The notes beneath the pieces are model-generated. The model made no database searches, was not told where the DNA came from, and saw only the letters and a list, made by a program, of their open reading frames with translations. From positions 62,001 through 126,000 of the forward strand of contig CANMUP010000001.1 in the NCBI GenBank assembly GCA_947501105.1: 64,000 nt of DNA, given 5' to 3'. This DNA comes from an uncultured Flaviramulus sp. Its GTDB lineage: Bacteria > Bacteroidota > Bacteroidia > Flavobacteriales > Flavobacteriaceae. The position numbers were made by a program, and so were the translations under genes. This document shows, piece after piece, positions 33,243 through 41,531 of the stretch; position 1 is the first letter of the stretch; every line of letters begins with the position of its first letter.

Positions 33243-33765
33243 TTTTTAATTCGTACCATCTTAAATCTAATTGCTCTTCTTCAAAATAAAAATCTTCAAC
33301 ATAATGTAGCCCTATTTTTAAAAGTGCATTGTGAGACGCTTGATTCCCCATTTCTGTTGTACCGTATAATTTAGATAATTTCAAAACATTAAAGGCATAA
33401 TCCACTGCTGCTTTTCCAGATTCGGTAGCATAACCTTTTCCCCAATACTTAGGTATAAACCTATAACCAACATCGTAATACTTTGTAAAACCGTTCATGT
33501 TGTATTCCGTATTCAGGCGTATTCCAGACCAGCCAATAAAATTTCCTGTAGCTTTTTCAATAGCTGCAAATCTGCCAATTCCTCGTTCTTTATATTGGTT
33601 GATAATACTATCTAACATTTTTTGAGATTCTGTTTTAGTTTTAACGGGTTTGTTTCCTAAATACTTATGAACTTCTGGGTTTGAATCTAACTCAAACATA
33701 CCTTCTAAATCAGTTGTTCTTAACTCTCTTAAAATGAGTCTTTCGGTTTCTATATAAAATATCAT
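33226..33765 (-). CDS. GNAT acetyltransferase, RimJ/RimL type
   Basis: A 179-residue acetyl-CoA-dependent N-acyltransferase. N-terminal ETERLILRELRTTDLEGMFEL, acetyl-CoA-binding segment YRFIPKYWGKGYATESGKAAVDYAF and later GTTEMGNQASHNALLKIGLHYVEDF are the standard layout of RimJ/RimL-like transferases, which modify protein N-termini or small amines. Substrate cannot be assigned. It lies 4 bp after the DinB-family gene on the same strand. Confidence 0.85.
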   Translation of the reverse strand: MIFYIETERLILRELRTTDLEGMFELDSNPEVHKYLGNKPVKTKTESQKMLDSIINQYKERGIGRFAAIEKATGNFIGWSGIRLNTEYNMNGFTKYYDVGYRFIPKYWGKGYATESGKAAVDYAFNVLKLSKLYGTTEMGNQASHNALLKIGLHYVEDFYFEEEQLDLRWYELKNENYG

Positions 33766-33769
33766 TATG

Positions 33770-34294
33770 TTATTTATTTAAAATAGGAATATAAGCTTCC
33801 CACGGACCAACCTCATCTTTATATTGCTTAGCCATAATTCTGGCAATTTGTGCAATATGACCTAAATCGTGAGTTACCCATGTGGCAAGTAATTGCTTTA
33901 AAGTTACTTCTCCTAATTCTGGGTGTATTCCTTTTAAATTGAGTTCAGTTTCGCTAAGCTTTAGCGCCTTTAAATGATTTAAATTTTTAGTTCTTAATTC
34001 TGAAAATTCTTCTAATAACTGTGAAAGTGTTTTCCCTTTTGAATTTTCAAATTGAGCAAAACGATCAAATGACTCAAAGGTTTTGTTATTAGAATCGTTT
34101 AAAATAATTTCTAAACGTTGCATCCAATCGGTTTTTTCACCGTGAATTAAATGACCAACAACATCAAAAACACTCCAGGTGTTATCTCCCTCGTTACTAA
34201 GAATCCATTCATCAGATACATTTAAAAGAAATGTATTAAGTGTTTTTGGTGTTCGCTCTAAAATTTCTAAAGCCTTATTAATGTTATATTTCAT
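33770..34294 (-). CDS. DinB family (four-helix) protein
   Basis: A 174-residue protein of the DinB/YfiT superfamily. Three histidines expected to bind a metal are in VFDVVGHLIHGEK and ATWVTHDLGHIAQIARIM; WSVFDVVGHL and LGHIAQI are typical anchor motifs. Many members are bacillithiol- or mycothiol-type thiol transferases, others unknown. ATG 34294 (MKYNINKALEIL) is preferred over a start six codons upstream. It begins a three-gene operon. Confidence 0.78.
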   Translation of the reverse strand: MKYNINKALEILERTPKTLNTFLLNVSDEWILSNEGDNTWSVFDVVGHLIHGEKTDWMQRLEIILNDSNNKTFESFDRFAQFENSKGKTLSQLLEEFSELRTKNLNHLKALKLSETELNLKGIHPELGEVTLKQLLATWVTHDLGHIAQIARIMAKQYKDEVGPWEAYIPILNK

Positions 34295-34392
34295 ATGGAG
34301 TGCAATATACAAATTATTCGTTTACAAACGACTACAAACATTTACAAACGATTTTAAATAAGTAATACCCGAATATTTTTTGGAAGCCCTCG

Positions 34393-34400
34393 CATATTTG
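34393..34400 (+). promoter_or_regulatory. -7-like element of ssb (CATATTTG)
   Basis: Seven of eight positions fit TAnnTTTG. Transcription would start near 34405 and run through the inverted palindrome pair before reaching ssb. Confidence 0.35.
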
Positions 34401-34414
34401 CAGTGTCGAATTTA

Positions 34415-34490
34415 TACTGGACTTGTTTCAGTAACTCATTCACAAAACAACAATTAAGTAAAAATTAAAGATCCTGAAACGAGTTCAGGA
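34415..34490. repeat. inverted pair of short palindromic elements (REPIN-like)
   Basis: TACTGGACTTGTTTCAGTA (34415-34433) and TCCTGAAACGAGTTCAGGA (34472-34490) are each near-palindromic and are roughly reverse complements of each other: ACTTGTTTCAG can pair with CTGAAACGAGT over 11 bp with one G-U. I recall CTGAAACAAGTTCAG-type elements as frequent in flavobacterial genomes. They lie between the ssb promoter and its start, so they form alternative hairpins in the leader. Confidence 0.65.
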
Positions 34491-34526
34491 CATGGTATTA
34501 ACTGTTTAACACGAAAAACAAAAATT

Positions 34527-34859
34527 ATGAACACACTTAGAAACAAAGTACAGTTGATTGGTAACTTAGGAAATGATCCAGAAATCATCAATCTAGAATC
34601 AGGAAAAACACTAGCAAAATTTAATATAGCTACTAATGAAAGCTATACAAATAATAAAGGCGAGAAAATTACAGACACACAATGGCACAATGTTGTAGCC
34701 TGGGGGAAAACAGCAGAAATTATTGAAAAGTATGTAACCAAAGGAAAAGAGGTCGCTATTGAAGGTAAATTAACATCACGTAGTTACGACGATAAAGAAG
34801 GTAACAAACGCTATATAACTGAAGTGGTTTGTAGTGAACTTTTAATGTTAGGCAAATAG
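34527..34859 (+). CDS. ssb: single-stranded DNA-binding protein, short form
   Basis: A 110-residue OB-fold protein: NKVQLIGNLGNDPEI, KFNIATNESY, TQWHNVVAWGKTAEIIEKYVTKGKEVAIEGKLTSRSYDD and YITEVVCSELLMLGK. It contains the OB fold only and lacks the linker and acidic C-terminal tail (DDDLPF-type) by which replicative SSB recruits partners. So it is probably a secondary SSB (competence, repair or element-derived), and the main ssb is elsewhere. A REPIN-like leader precedes it and a strong terminator follows. Confidence 0.88.
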   Translation: MNTLRNKVQLIGNLGNDPEIINLESGKTLAKFNIATNESYTNNKGEKITDTQWHNVVAWGKTAEIIEKYVTKGKEVAIEGKLTSRSYDDKEGNKRYITEVVCSELLMLGK

Positions 34860-34881
34860 CAATATAAAAGCCCTAGCGTTT

Positions 34882-34920
34882 AAAAAAGAGCCAGAATATT
34901 TAAATATTCTGGCTCTTTTT
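34882..34920 (+). terminator. rho-independent terminator of ssb
   Basis: AAAAGAGCCAGAATATT and AATATTCTGGCTCTTTT form a long perfect stem followed by T-run. Confidence 0.92.
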
Positions 34921-35128
34921 ATTTAAAATCAATTTTATACAGAATCAAATGAAGCTATTAATCGAAAAGAGTTCGTCTAGGTTCTGACTCGAGAATAGTT
35001 GTCTCAAAAAAATTCTTGAATTCCGAAAATTCATAATATCTCCCGTATAAACGGTGTGTAACCCGCTTATTACTTTTCGGTTTTTCTTCTCATTCAATGT
35101 TATGACTTTTGACGTCAAACAACTGATT

Positions 35129-35632
35129 ATGAGAACAAAAACTCTAACATTAAAAATGATTGCAGGAATTTTTATTTTAACAATTTTAATGGCCTGCACA
35201 ATCAATCAAAATGAAACAGAAATCCCTATTGATCTATCTCTAGCCGATCAAAATGATTGGGCAATATCTAACGATATATTTTATCATATAAATCAATATA
35301 GAAAGAGTCAAGGCAAAACAATACTTATTAAAGACCCTCTTTATGCTACTGCTTATGCTGTAGAGCATAGTAAATATATGATAAAGACTCAAACTATTAA
35401 TCACCATTATTTTTTTATACGCAAAAGAGGATTAATGGATATAGGAGCATCTCACGTAAGCGAAAATATTGCTTACGCATATTCTTCTGCAGAATCTGTT
35501 GTAAATGCTTGGATAAAAAATGATGCTCACAAAAAAACGCTTCAAGGAGATTATAGCCATATTGGTTTTGGAGTTTTAAAATCTAAAAATGGCAGATACT
35601 ATTACACTACTTTATTTTATAAAAAGTCTTAA
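35129..35632 (+). CDS. CAP-domain (SCP/PR1, YkwD-like) lipoprotein
   Basis: A 167-residue protein with lipoprotein signal MRTKTLTLKMIAGIFILTILMAC (lipobox LMAC). The CAP fold is visible: IFYHINQYRKSQGKTILIKDPLYATAYAVEHSKYM, then NHHYFFIRKRG (usual SHxxFxxR), VSENIAYAYSSAESVVNAWIKNDAHKKTLQGDYSHIGFGV and YYYTTLFYK. Conserved His and Glu of the CAP cavity are present (HSKYM, SENIA, DAHKK). ATG 35129 gives the best signal; the upstream in-frame starts add an atypical N-terminus. Extracellular or periplasmic role unknown. Confidence 0.8.
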   Translation: MRTKTLTLKMIAGIFILTILMACTINQNETEIPIDLSLADQNDWAISNDIFYHINQYRKSQGKTILIKDPLYATAYAVEHSKYMIKTQTINHHYFFIRKRGLMDIGASHVSENIAYAYSSAESVVNAWIKNDAHKKTLQGDYSHIGFGVLKSKNGRYYYTTLFYKKS

Positions 35633-35688
35633 TAAACTAACTTAAACCATAGCCAAACTCTTTAACAAAATCTGTTGATATCTACCTA

Positions 35689-37254
35689 TTAAAGCTCCTT
35701 TTTTACATTGTCCATATTAAAATATCCTCCTTTATTTTCTTTCCTATCTAAAGATTGATTGATAATTAAATGAGACACATTTATCATGTTTCTTAACTCA
35801 CAAAGTGGTGTGGTAATTTTAGATTTCTTATAAAAATCTTCAACTTCATTATAAATTAAATCGAGATGCTTTATGGCTTTCTTTAATCTGCTATTATTTC
35901 TAACTATTCCAACATAGTCGCGCATTAGTGCTTGTAGCTGTCTTAAATTATGTTGAATTAAAACATGTTCTTTCGCAATGCTTGTTCCATCATCATTCCA
36001 ATTTGGGATATCAATCTCAACCGTTTCGCAATCATGCTCGCTTTGGTATTTAAAAATATTATGAGCATACACCAAAGCCTCTAACAATGAATTTGATGCT
36101 AACCTGTTAGCTCCATGCAATCCTGTTCGAGTGCATTCTCCACAGGCAAATAAATTATTAACTGAAGTTTTTCCATCTATATCCACCTCAATACCACCAC
36201 ATAAATAATGTGATGCTGGCACTACAGGAATCCAATCGGTCTCAATAGCGATATGGTTTTGTTTACATTTTTGATAAATGTTTGGGAAATGCTTTTTAAA
36301 CTCCTCAATATCTAAATGAGTGCAGTCTAAAAAAACATGTGTATCACCCGTTTTTTTAAGTTCATTATCAATACTTTGAGACACAATATCTCTCGATGCT
36401 AATTCTGCTCTATCATCATAATCTAGCATAAACCGATTACCTTTTTTGTCTCGTAAATAAGCCCCAAAACCTCTTACTGCTTCAGATATTAAGAATGAAG
36501 ATTCACCTTCTGGTTCATATAATGCCGTAGGATGAAATTGAATAAATTCCATATCCTTAATTTTAGCTTTGGCTCTATATGCCATAGCAACACCATCGCC
36601 AGTAGCAATAACAGGGTTTGTAGTATGCCCATATACTCTACCTATGCCTCCAGAGGCTAGCAATGTACTATCAGCTTTTATAGTAAATATTTTTTCTTTT
36701 TTTTGATTGAAAACATATGCCCCGTAACATACATCTTCTTCAGATTTACCGTCTACTAAATGGTGATTAGTAACTAAGTCTATTGCAAAATGATGAGGCA
36801 AAATGGTAATATTTTCTAATTGATGTGCTCGAGCTAGTAAAGCACGTTCAATTTCTGCTCCAGTAATATCCTTATGATGAGCTACACGGTATTCTGAGTG
36901 TCCTCCTTCTTTTCCTAAATCAAAGTTTCCACTTGTGTCCAAATCAAAGTTTGCACCCCAAACTATTAACTCTTTAAAACGTTTAGGACCTTCCTCTATA
37001 ACCATTTCAACCACTTCTTTATTACATAATCCATCGCCAGCAATTAAGGTGTCTTGAATGTGTTTTTTAAACGAATCCTTTTCATCATCTAAAACAATGG
37101 CAACCCCACCTTGGGCATATTTAGTATTAGATTCATCTTCACTAGCCTTAGTAACTATTACAATTTTTTTATTGGGGAATTTTTCAGCCATTTTTACCGA
37201 AAAGGTTAATCCAGCAATTCCAGATCCAATAACCAAATAATTTGTAGTAATCAT
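35689..37254 (-). CDS. nadB: L-aspartate oxidase
   Basis: A 521-residue flavoenzyme making iminoaspartate from L-aspartate for quinolinate and NAD synthesis. FAD motif YLVIGSGIAGLTFSVKMAEKF, then NTKYAQGGVAIVLDDEKDS, HHKDITGAEIERALL, LLASGGIGRVYGHTTNP, MEFIQFHPTALY and SHYLCGGIEVDIDGKTSVNNL with GECTRTGLHGANRLASNSLLEALVY. These match NadB rather than succinate dehydrogenase. nadA is directly upstream, one base apart, so they are translated together. Confidence 0.95.
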   Translation of the reverse strand: MITTNYLVIGSGIAGLTFSVKMAEKFPNKKIVIVTKASEDESNTKYAQGGVAIVLDDEKDSFKKHIQDTLIAGDGLCNKEVVEMVIEEGPKRFKELIVWGANFDLDTSGNFDLGKEGGHSEYRVAHHKDITGAEIERALLARAHQLENITILPHHFAIDLVTNHHLVDGKSEEDVCYGAYVFNQKKEKIFTIKADSTLLASGGIGRVYGHTTNPVIATGDGVAMAYRAKAKIKDMEFIQFHPTALYEPEGESSFLISEAVRGFGAYLRDKKGNRFMLDYDDRAELASRDIVSQSIDNELKKTGDTHVFLDCTHLDIEEFKKHFPNIYQKCKQNHIAIETDWIPVVPASHYLCGGIEVDIDGKTSVNNLFACGECTRTGLHGANRLASNSLLEALVYAHNIFKYQSEHDCETVEIDIPNWNDDGTSIAKEHVLIQHNLRQLQALMRDYVGIVRNNSRLKKAIKHLDLIYNEVEDFYKKSKITTPLCELRNMINVSHLIINQSLDRKENKGGYFNMDNVKKEL

Positions 37255-37255
37255 T

Positions 37256-38182
37256 TTATTTAGAAAGTTCTAACATGCGCTCAATTGGTAACAAAGCACG
37301 CTCCCTAATAGATTCTGGAACATCAATTTGTGGGTATTCATTTAACATACAATCATGAAGCTTTTGAAGTGTGTTCATTTTCATGAAATGACACTCGCTA
37401 CAGGCACAAGTATTATCTTCTTTAGCAGGTGCAGGAATTAATTCTGTATTTGGCATTTCTTGTTGCATCTTATGAAGTATTCCTGCTTCAGTCGCCACAA
37501 TAAATTTTTGATCTTGATGCTCCTTTACATAGTTTATCATTCCAGAAGTAGATCCTACGTAAGTTGCGGTATTTAAAATATGTGTTTCAGATTCTGGATG
37601 TGCTATAATTTTATAATCAGGATATTTTTTGTGGAGCTCTATTAACTTGTCCATAGAAAAAGCTTCGTGTACAATACAACTACCATCCCACAGTAACATG
37701 TCTCTTCCTGTTTCATTAATGATATATCTGCCTAAATTTTTATCTGGGGCAAAAATAATTGGGGTTTCTTTTGGAATGGATTCAACAATTTTTAATGCGT
37801 TTGATGAAGTACATACAATATCACTTAATGCCTTAATTTCTGCCGAACAATTTACATAAGTAATAACTATGTGGTCTGGATGTGCTTCAGTAAAAGTTTT
37901 AAAAGCATCTGGTGGACATGAATCTGCTAACGAGCATCCTGCTTCTAAATCTGGCAACACAACTGTTTTATCTGGGCTTAAAATTTTAGCTGTTTCTGCC
38001 ATAAAATGCACGCCTGCAAATACAATCATATCAGCATCAGTTTCGGCTGCTTTTTGTGACAATCCTAAACTATCTCCAACATAATCTGCTATATCTTGAA
38101 TTTCTGGAACTTGGTAATAATGTGCCAGAATAACAGCATTCTTTTCTTTTTTAAGTTGAGCTATTTTTTCTTTTAAATTCAT
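37256..38182 (-). CDS. nadA: quinolinate synthase
   Basis: A 308-residue enzyme condensing iminoaspartate with dihydroxyacetone phosphate to quinolinate using a [4Fe-4S] cluster. The three cluster cysteines are expected in [24 protein letters not shown] and [14 protein letters not shown]. Also seen are [62 protein letters not shown] and [11 protein letters not shown]. It starts the nadA-nadB operon, divergent from the Rrf2-type regulator. Confidence 0.95.
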   Translation of the reverse strand: MNLKEKIAQLKKEKNAVILAHYYQVPEIQDIADYVGDSLGLSQKAAETDADMIVFAGVHFMAETAKILSPDKTVVLPDLEAGCSLADSCPPDAFKTFTEAHPDHIVITYVNCSAEIKALSDIVCTSSNALKIVESIPKETPIIFAPDKNLGRYIINETGRDMLLWDGSCIVHEAFSMDKLIELHKKYPDYKIIAHPESETHILNTATYVGSTSGMINYVKEHQDQKFIVATEAGILHKMQQEMPNTELIPAPAKEDNTCACSECHFMKMNTLQKLHDCMLNEYPQIDVPESIRERALLPIERMLELSK

Positions 38183-38299
38183 TTTAAATATCTTGTATTC
38201 TTTATAAAAGCATTAAAAAATTGAGCAAATATCTTAATTATATTTTTATTGAAGATTAAAACATCTTTTTTTCTTAAGTTTGAAAATAAAAAATAATTT

Positions 38300-38761
38300 A
38301 TGCTTTCCAACGCTTGCAAATATGCTATTCGTTCTATTTTATATTTAGCTATCCAAACTGATGAGCATAATAAAGCAAATGTTAAAATTATTGCTGATGC
38401 TTTAGAGACACCTCAACCTTTTTTGTCGAAACTATTGCAACAACTAACCAGAAATCAACTCGTTTCATCAACTAAAGGTCCTAACGGTGGCTTTTACTTA
38501 TCTAAAACCGATAAAGAAAACACGGTTTGGGATGTTATTAAAAATATTGATGGCACATCAAAATTTGATCAGTGCTTTTTAGGCTTATCAAAATGTGGTG
38601 ACGAAAACCCTTGCCCTGTACATTTTATTGTTTCTCCTTTTAAAAAACAGATTTTAGGTAATTTTAAAGATAAAACCATTGCTCAATATGTTGACGAAAT
38701 TAAAAAAACAGGAAAGGTTATTTCCTTAAAAGATTTCGATATTTTATCAAAGGAACCTTAA
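38300..38761 (+). CDS. Rrf2 family iron-sulfur transcriptional regulator
   Basis: A 153-residue protein with the Rrf2 winged helix (MLSNACKYAIRSILYLAIQ, PQPFLSKLLQQLTRNQLVSSTKGPNGGFYL) and three cysteines in CFLGLSKCGDENPCPVHF (C-x6-C-x5-C), likely ligands of an iron-sulfur cluster. IscR has C-x5-C-x5-C and NsrR C-x5-C-x7-C, so the spacing alone does not decide. The neighbours (NorE/NorF-like subunits, anaerobic RNR) favour an NsrR-like NO or redox sensor. It is divergent from nadA, itself a NO- and oxygen-sensitive Fe-S enzyme. Confidence 0.85.
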   Translation: MLSNACKYAIRSILYLAIQTDEHNKANVKIIADALETPQPFLSKLLQQLTRNQLVSSTKGPNGGFYLSKTDKENTVWDVIKNIDGTSKFDQCFLGLSKCGDENPCPVHFIVSPFKKQILGNFKDKTIAQYVDEIKKTGKVISLKDFDILSKEP

Positions 38762-38764
38762 AAA

Positions 38765-40582
38765 TTAAATTTTAGCAGGAACTAAAATTAGGTTTTCTAT
38801 ATCTACATTTATTTGCTGTAACACATTAGCACTAACTTCCAATTCTTTTAAAAGTGTTGCTTTGGCACCTTCAAAACCATGTTTTAAATCACTAAATAAA
38901 TGGTGGTAATACAAAATACCTTCTTTCATGTTTTTAGTAAATGTTAGTAAATATTTCTCTTCTTTTTTAGTCATAGACACTTTAGCTTCTTCTAATTTGT
39001 TTTTAAGAAAATCGATGTATATCTGTAATTCTTTAATGAATAAATTAGGACGATCTGTTCGTGTTATCACATTAGCTCTCCCATAAATATGATCCGTTAT
39101 ATTTTTTAAACTCATCACTTTAGAGTAGTACGCCATGTTAGGTCCTGGACAAATTGAAACGCCTTTTCCTTCCGTTTTAGTTTCTAAATTATAAGTTAAT
39201 AAGGCCGAAGTTCCTAAACCAACACAGGTGCAAGATTTCTCGGTAATTTTATTAAACTTAGCTTGATATTGCTCCAAAGGCAGCTCTTGATTTTCTAATT
39301 CTTTTATTTTTAAATGTTGGTATTCTCTTGAAGCAGTACAAATTCCTTCTTCTTTGAATTCTTTATTTAAAGCTACAAATTTTTTAGGGCAAGAACTCCC
39401 TGGTCTTCCTTTATTAATTCGTATTTCTTTTTCGGCATCTTTAGTATTGTCTTTAAGATTATTAAAGGGAATTCCTAATGGAGAGATATCGCTTAAATAT
39501 AAATCGTCTTCTTTAGCTAAAACCAGTTTATCCAAGGTTTTCTCGTCTACCGTAGTAGCCTCTGGCACTAATAAAAAGGGAGTTCCCCAACCTACCGAAT
39601 CTAAATTATAATGATCCATTAAAAAGACATGTTCTTCCTCTGTTCCAACACCTCCTTGTGCGGTAATCTCTATTTTTAGGGGTGATTTTGGCACTATCTT
39701 CCCTTGGTTTATAAGTGCTTGATTTAATAGATTATGGATTGACGTTTCCAATTCATTCCGTTTTTCTTTAAATTCTGCTAGAACAGGTCCCATTAGGTAT
39801 CCGTCAGTAGCAAAAGCATGACCACCACAATTAAGTCCAGATTCAATTCTATATTCTGAAACCCAAAGCCCTTTTTTTGCTAAAAATTTTCCTTGGATTA
39901 ATGCCGATCTATAATCGCTTACTTTTAAAATAATTTTCTTTTTTATGATGCCTTTTTCATTTGGATAAAAGTCATCGAACTGAGACATATAGGCATATAG
40001 TCTAGGGTTCATTCCTGCCGAAAGAATTACCGATGAGCTTAATTTACTATTTGCAAAACCTCTAAGGGCCGCATGTGCATCGTTATACTCTACAGGAAGT
40101 TTCTCTTTTTTAACATAGTTGTCTTTATCAACTTTCGTCATAATATTAACATCTATATTCCCCATTTTTAAATTTTTAGTAGCCCAACTTTTAATTTCGG
40201 AAAAATTAAATTCTGTTTCAGTTAACTTTTTAAATTCTGATTTTAATTTAGAACTGTCTGAAAGCATATTTATGTAAGCTTTTAACTCATCACTTTTTTC
40301 AGCTGTAACATTTTTTAAAGCTTCAAATTTCTTATCTGCCAAATCGCTAATTAAGTTTAAATACGAAGTAATTCGTTTTGCTCTAAAATCGTCTATTTTA
40401 TCTGTGATTTCTTGATAAGGAACTTCAAATTTTTCGCTGTACATCTTCCTTAATTTTTCTAGTAAAATATCATCTACTAAAGAAATTACGGAATCCATAC
40501 CATATTGAGCTACTTTTAATGGTGTATCAATTGTAAAGCCAATACCCATTACTGGGATATGAAATGAATGTGCTTTTTTCAT
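38765..40582 (-). CDS. uncharacterised 605-residue cysteine-containing protein
   Basis: I do not recognise a named family. It starts SFHIPVMGIGFTIDTPLKVAQYGMDS and includes SGLNCGGHAFATDGYLMGPVL, AQGGVGTEEEHVFLMDHYNL then VGWGTPFLLVPEAT, which weakly resemble the glycine-rich FMN/phosphate loops of nitronate-monooxygenase-type barrels (GG-x-G-T, G-x-G-T-x-F-L). A cluster of cysteines (SSCPKKF, EGICTASRE, KSCTCVGLG, about residues 405-465) could bind an iron-sulfur cluster or zinc. No signal peptide or membrane helix. It meets the Rrf2 gene convergently (3 bp) and is followed upstream by NorF/NorE-like genes (11 and 1 bp gaps), so it is likely part of a NO/low-oxygen operon. Confidence 0.55.
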   Translation of the reverse strand: MKKAHSFHIPVMGIGFTIDTPLKVAQYGMDSVISLVDDILLEKLRKMYSEKFEVPYQEITDKIDDFRAKRITSYLNLISDLADKKFEALKNVTAEKSDELKAYINMLSDSSKLKSEFKKLTETEFNFSEIKSWATKNLKMGNIDVNIMTKVDKDNYVKKEKLPVEYNDAHAALRGFANSKLSSSVILSAGMNPRLYAYMSQFDDFYPNEKGIIKKKIILKVSDYRSALIQGKFLAKKGLWVSEYRIESGLNCGGHAFATDGYLMGPVLAEFKEKRNELETSIHNLLNQALINQGKIVPKSPLKIEITAQGGVGTEEEHVFLMDHYNLDSVGWGTPFLLVPEATTVDEKTLDKLVLAKEDDLYLSDISPLGIPFNNLKDNTKDAEKEIRINKGRPGSSCPKKFVALNKEFKEEGICTASREYQHLKIKELENQELPLEQYQAKFNKITEKSCTCVGLGTSALLTYNLETKTEGKGVSICPGPNMAYYSKVMSLKNITDHIYGRANVITRTDRPNLFIKELQIYIDFLKNKLEEAKVSMTKKEEKYLLTFTKNMKEGILYYHHLFSDLKHGFEGAKATLLKELEVSANVLQQINVDIENLILVPAKI

Positions 40583-40593
40583 CTATATTTTGT

Positions 40594-40827
40594 TTAAATA
40601 CTAATTAATATTACTAATGAAAAGAGCATCAAAAAAATCAATATACTTGCTTTCCAAAACGAGTTTGCTTTCTTAAGCTCCATAAAATAAAATGAAACCC
40701 CTATAAATTTTAATACTGCTAAAATAATAATGCCTATAACGGTATATGATTGTTCTCCGGTTGATACGATTGCAGATATTAATGTTAATACTATTAAACC
40801 TGCCAATATGATGTTTAAACTTTTCAT
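40594..40827 (-). CDS. small oxidase subunit IV / NorF-like membrane protein
   Basis: A 77-residue protein with three membrane segments (LNIILAGLIVLTLISAIV, VIGIIILAVLKFIGVSFYFMEL, FWKASILIFLMLFSLVILI). VLKFIGVSFYFMELKKANSFWK is the conserved core of the cytochrome c oxidase subunit IV/NorF type (K-F-x-x-V-x-x-x-F-M-E-L). With the adjacent subunit III-like gene and no catalytic oxidase subunit, a NorF role next to nitric oxide reductase is more likely than a respiratory oxidase. The start is 1 bp after the neighbouring stop. Confidence 0.72.
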   Translation of the reverse strand: MKSLNIILAGLIVLTLISAIVSTGEQSYTVIGIIILAVLKFIGVSFYFMELKKANSFWKASILIFLMLFSLVILISI

Positions 40828-40828
40828 A

Positions 40829-41407
40829 TTAAAAGAGTAAGTATATAATTGGAAATAGTAACAACCAAATTAAATCGCACATATGCCAAAATGTTGCACT
40901 GGCTTCAAAATCTTCTAGCTTTATTGTGTTCTTATTATTGAGTTTACTGAAAATTGAAATTAAAATAACTAACCCAACCAAAACATGAATAACATGAAAT
41001 AGGGTTAGCATCCAATAAAATGTAAAAAACGTATTATACCCAACGTTTAAGCCTGCTTCAATTTTATCTATGTACTCAAAACCCTTTAGTCCTAAAAACA
41101 AAAGCCCACCAAGCATGGTGATCTTTAAAAATAGTCTGGATTTTTTAATATTTTGTAACTTAAAGTTCTTTAATGATAGTGCCATAAAATATCCACTAAC
41201 AATTAAAAATAAGGTGTTAATCGCACCTATTGTGGTATTTAGTTGCAATCTGGAATTATGAAAGATTTCAGGTTCTTCTTTACTATAAAAAACCATAACG
41301 CACAGCGCTATTCCAAAAGTTAGAAGCTCAAGAAAAATAATCAGCCACATTAAGATACCTCCAGGTGGATAATAAATATTTTTATGATCGATTTTTGTTA
41401 GCTCCAT
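40829..41407 (-). CDS. cytochrome c oxidase subunit III family protein, NorE-like
   Basis: A 192-residue protein with five membrane segments. PPGGILMWLIIFLELLTFGIAL is the usual start of the short subunit III/NorE proteins, and the C-terminal part holds FTFYWMLTLFHVIHVLVGL and SATFWHMCDLIWLLLFPIIYLL with the H-x-x-H and W-H-x-x-D-x-x-W signatures. NorE assists cytochrome c nitric oxide reductase in denitrifiers. No norB/norC lies in this window, so catalytic subunits would be elsewhere. A 20-bp palindrome lies about 100 bp upstream. Confidence 0.8.
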   Translation of the reverse strand: MELTKIDHKNIYYPPGGILMWLIIFLELLTFGIALCVMVFYSKEEPEIFHNSRLQLNTTIGAINTLFLIVSGYFMALSLKNFKLQNIKKSRLFLKITMLGGLLFLGLKGFEYIDKIEAGLNVGYNTFFTFYWMLTLFHVIHVLVGLVILISIFSKLNNKNTIKLEDFEASATFWHMCDLIWLLLFPIIYLLF

Positions 41408-41505
41408 TTAAAAATAATTAAATCTTTTTTTAATCGATGCTTCGCTATTTTGCTTCGATATTTTTTCGATTTAAATGGCGAAGATATTTTATTCAATTAT
41501 CCTTA

Positions 41506-41525
41506 AACATGACATTTATCATGTT
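41506..41525. promoter_or_regulatory. palindrome AACATGA-N6-TCATGTT
   Basis: Seven-base perfect arms (41506-41512 and 41519-41525), between nrdD (stop 41532) and the NorE-like gene (start 41407) on the reverse strand. The A/T-core with ATG/CAT arms is reminiscent of NsrR-type or other dimeric regulator sites; it could alternatively be a 3' hairpin of nrdD, although no T-run follows. Confidence 0.45.
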
Positions 41526-41531
41526 AACCCC

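Noticed and set aside
40594-41407. Respiratory cytochrome c oxidase operon
   Set aside because: Only the small subunit III- and IV-like proteins are present, without subunits I and II; NorE/NorF roles fit better with the neighbouring regulator.
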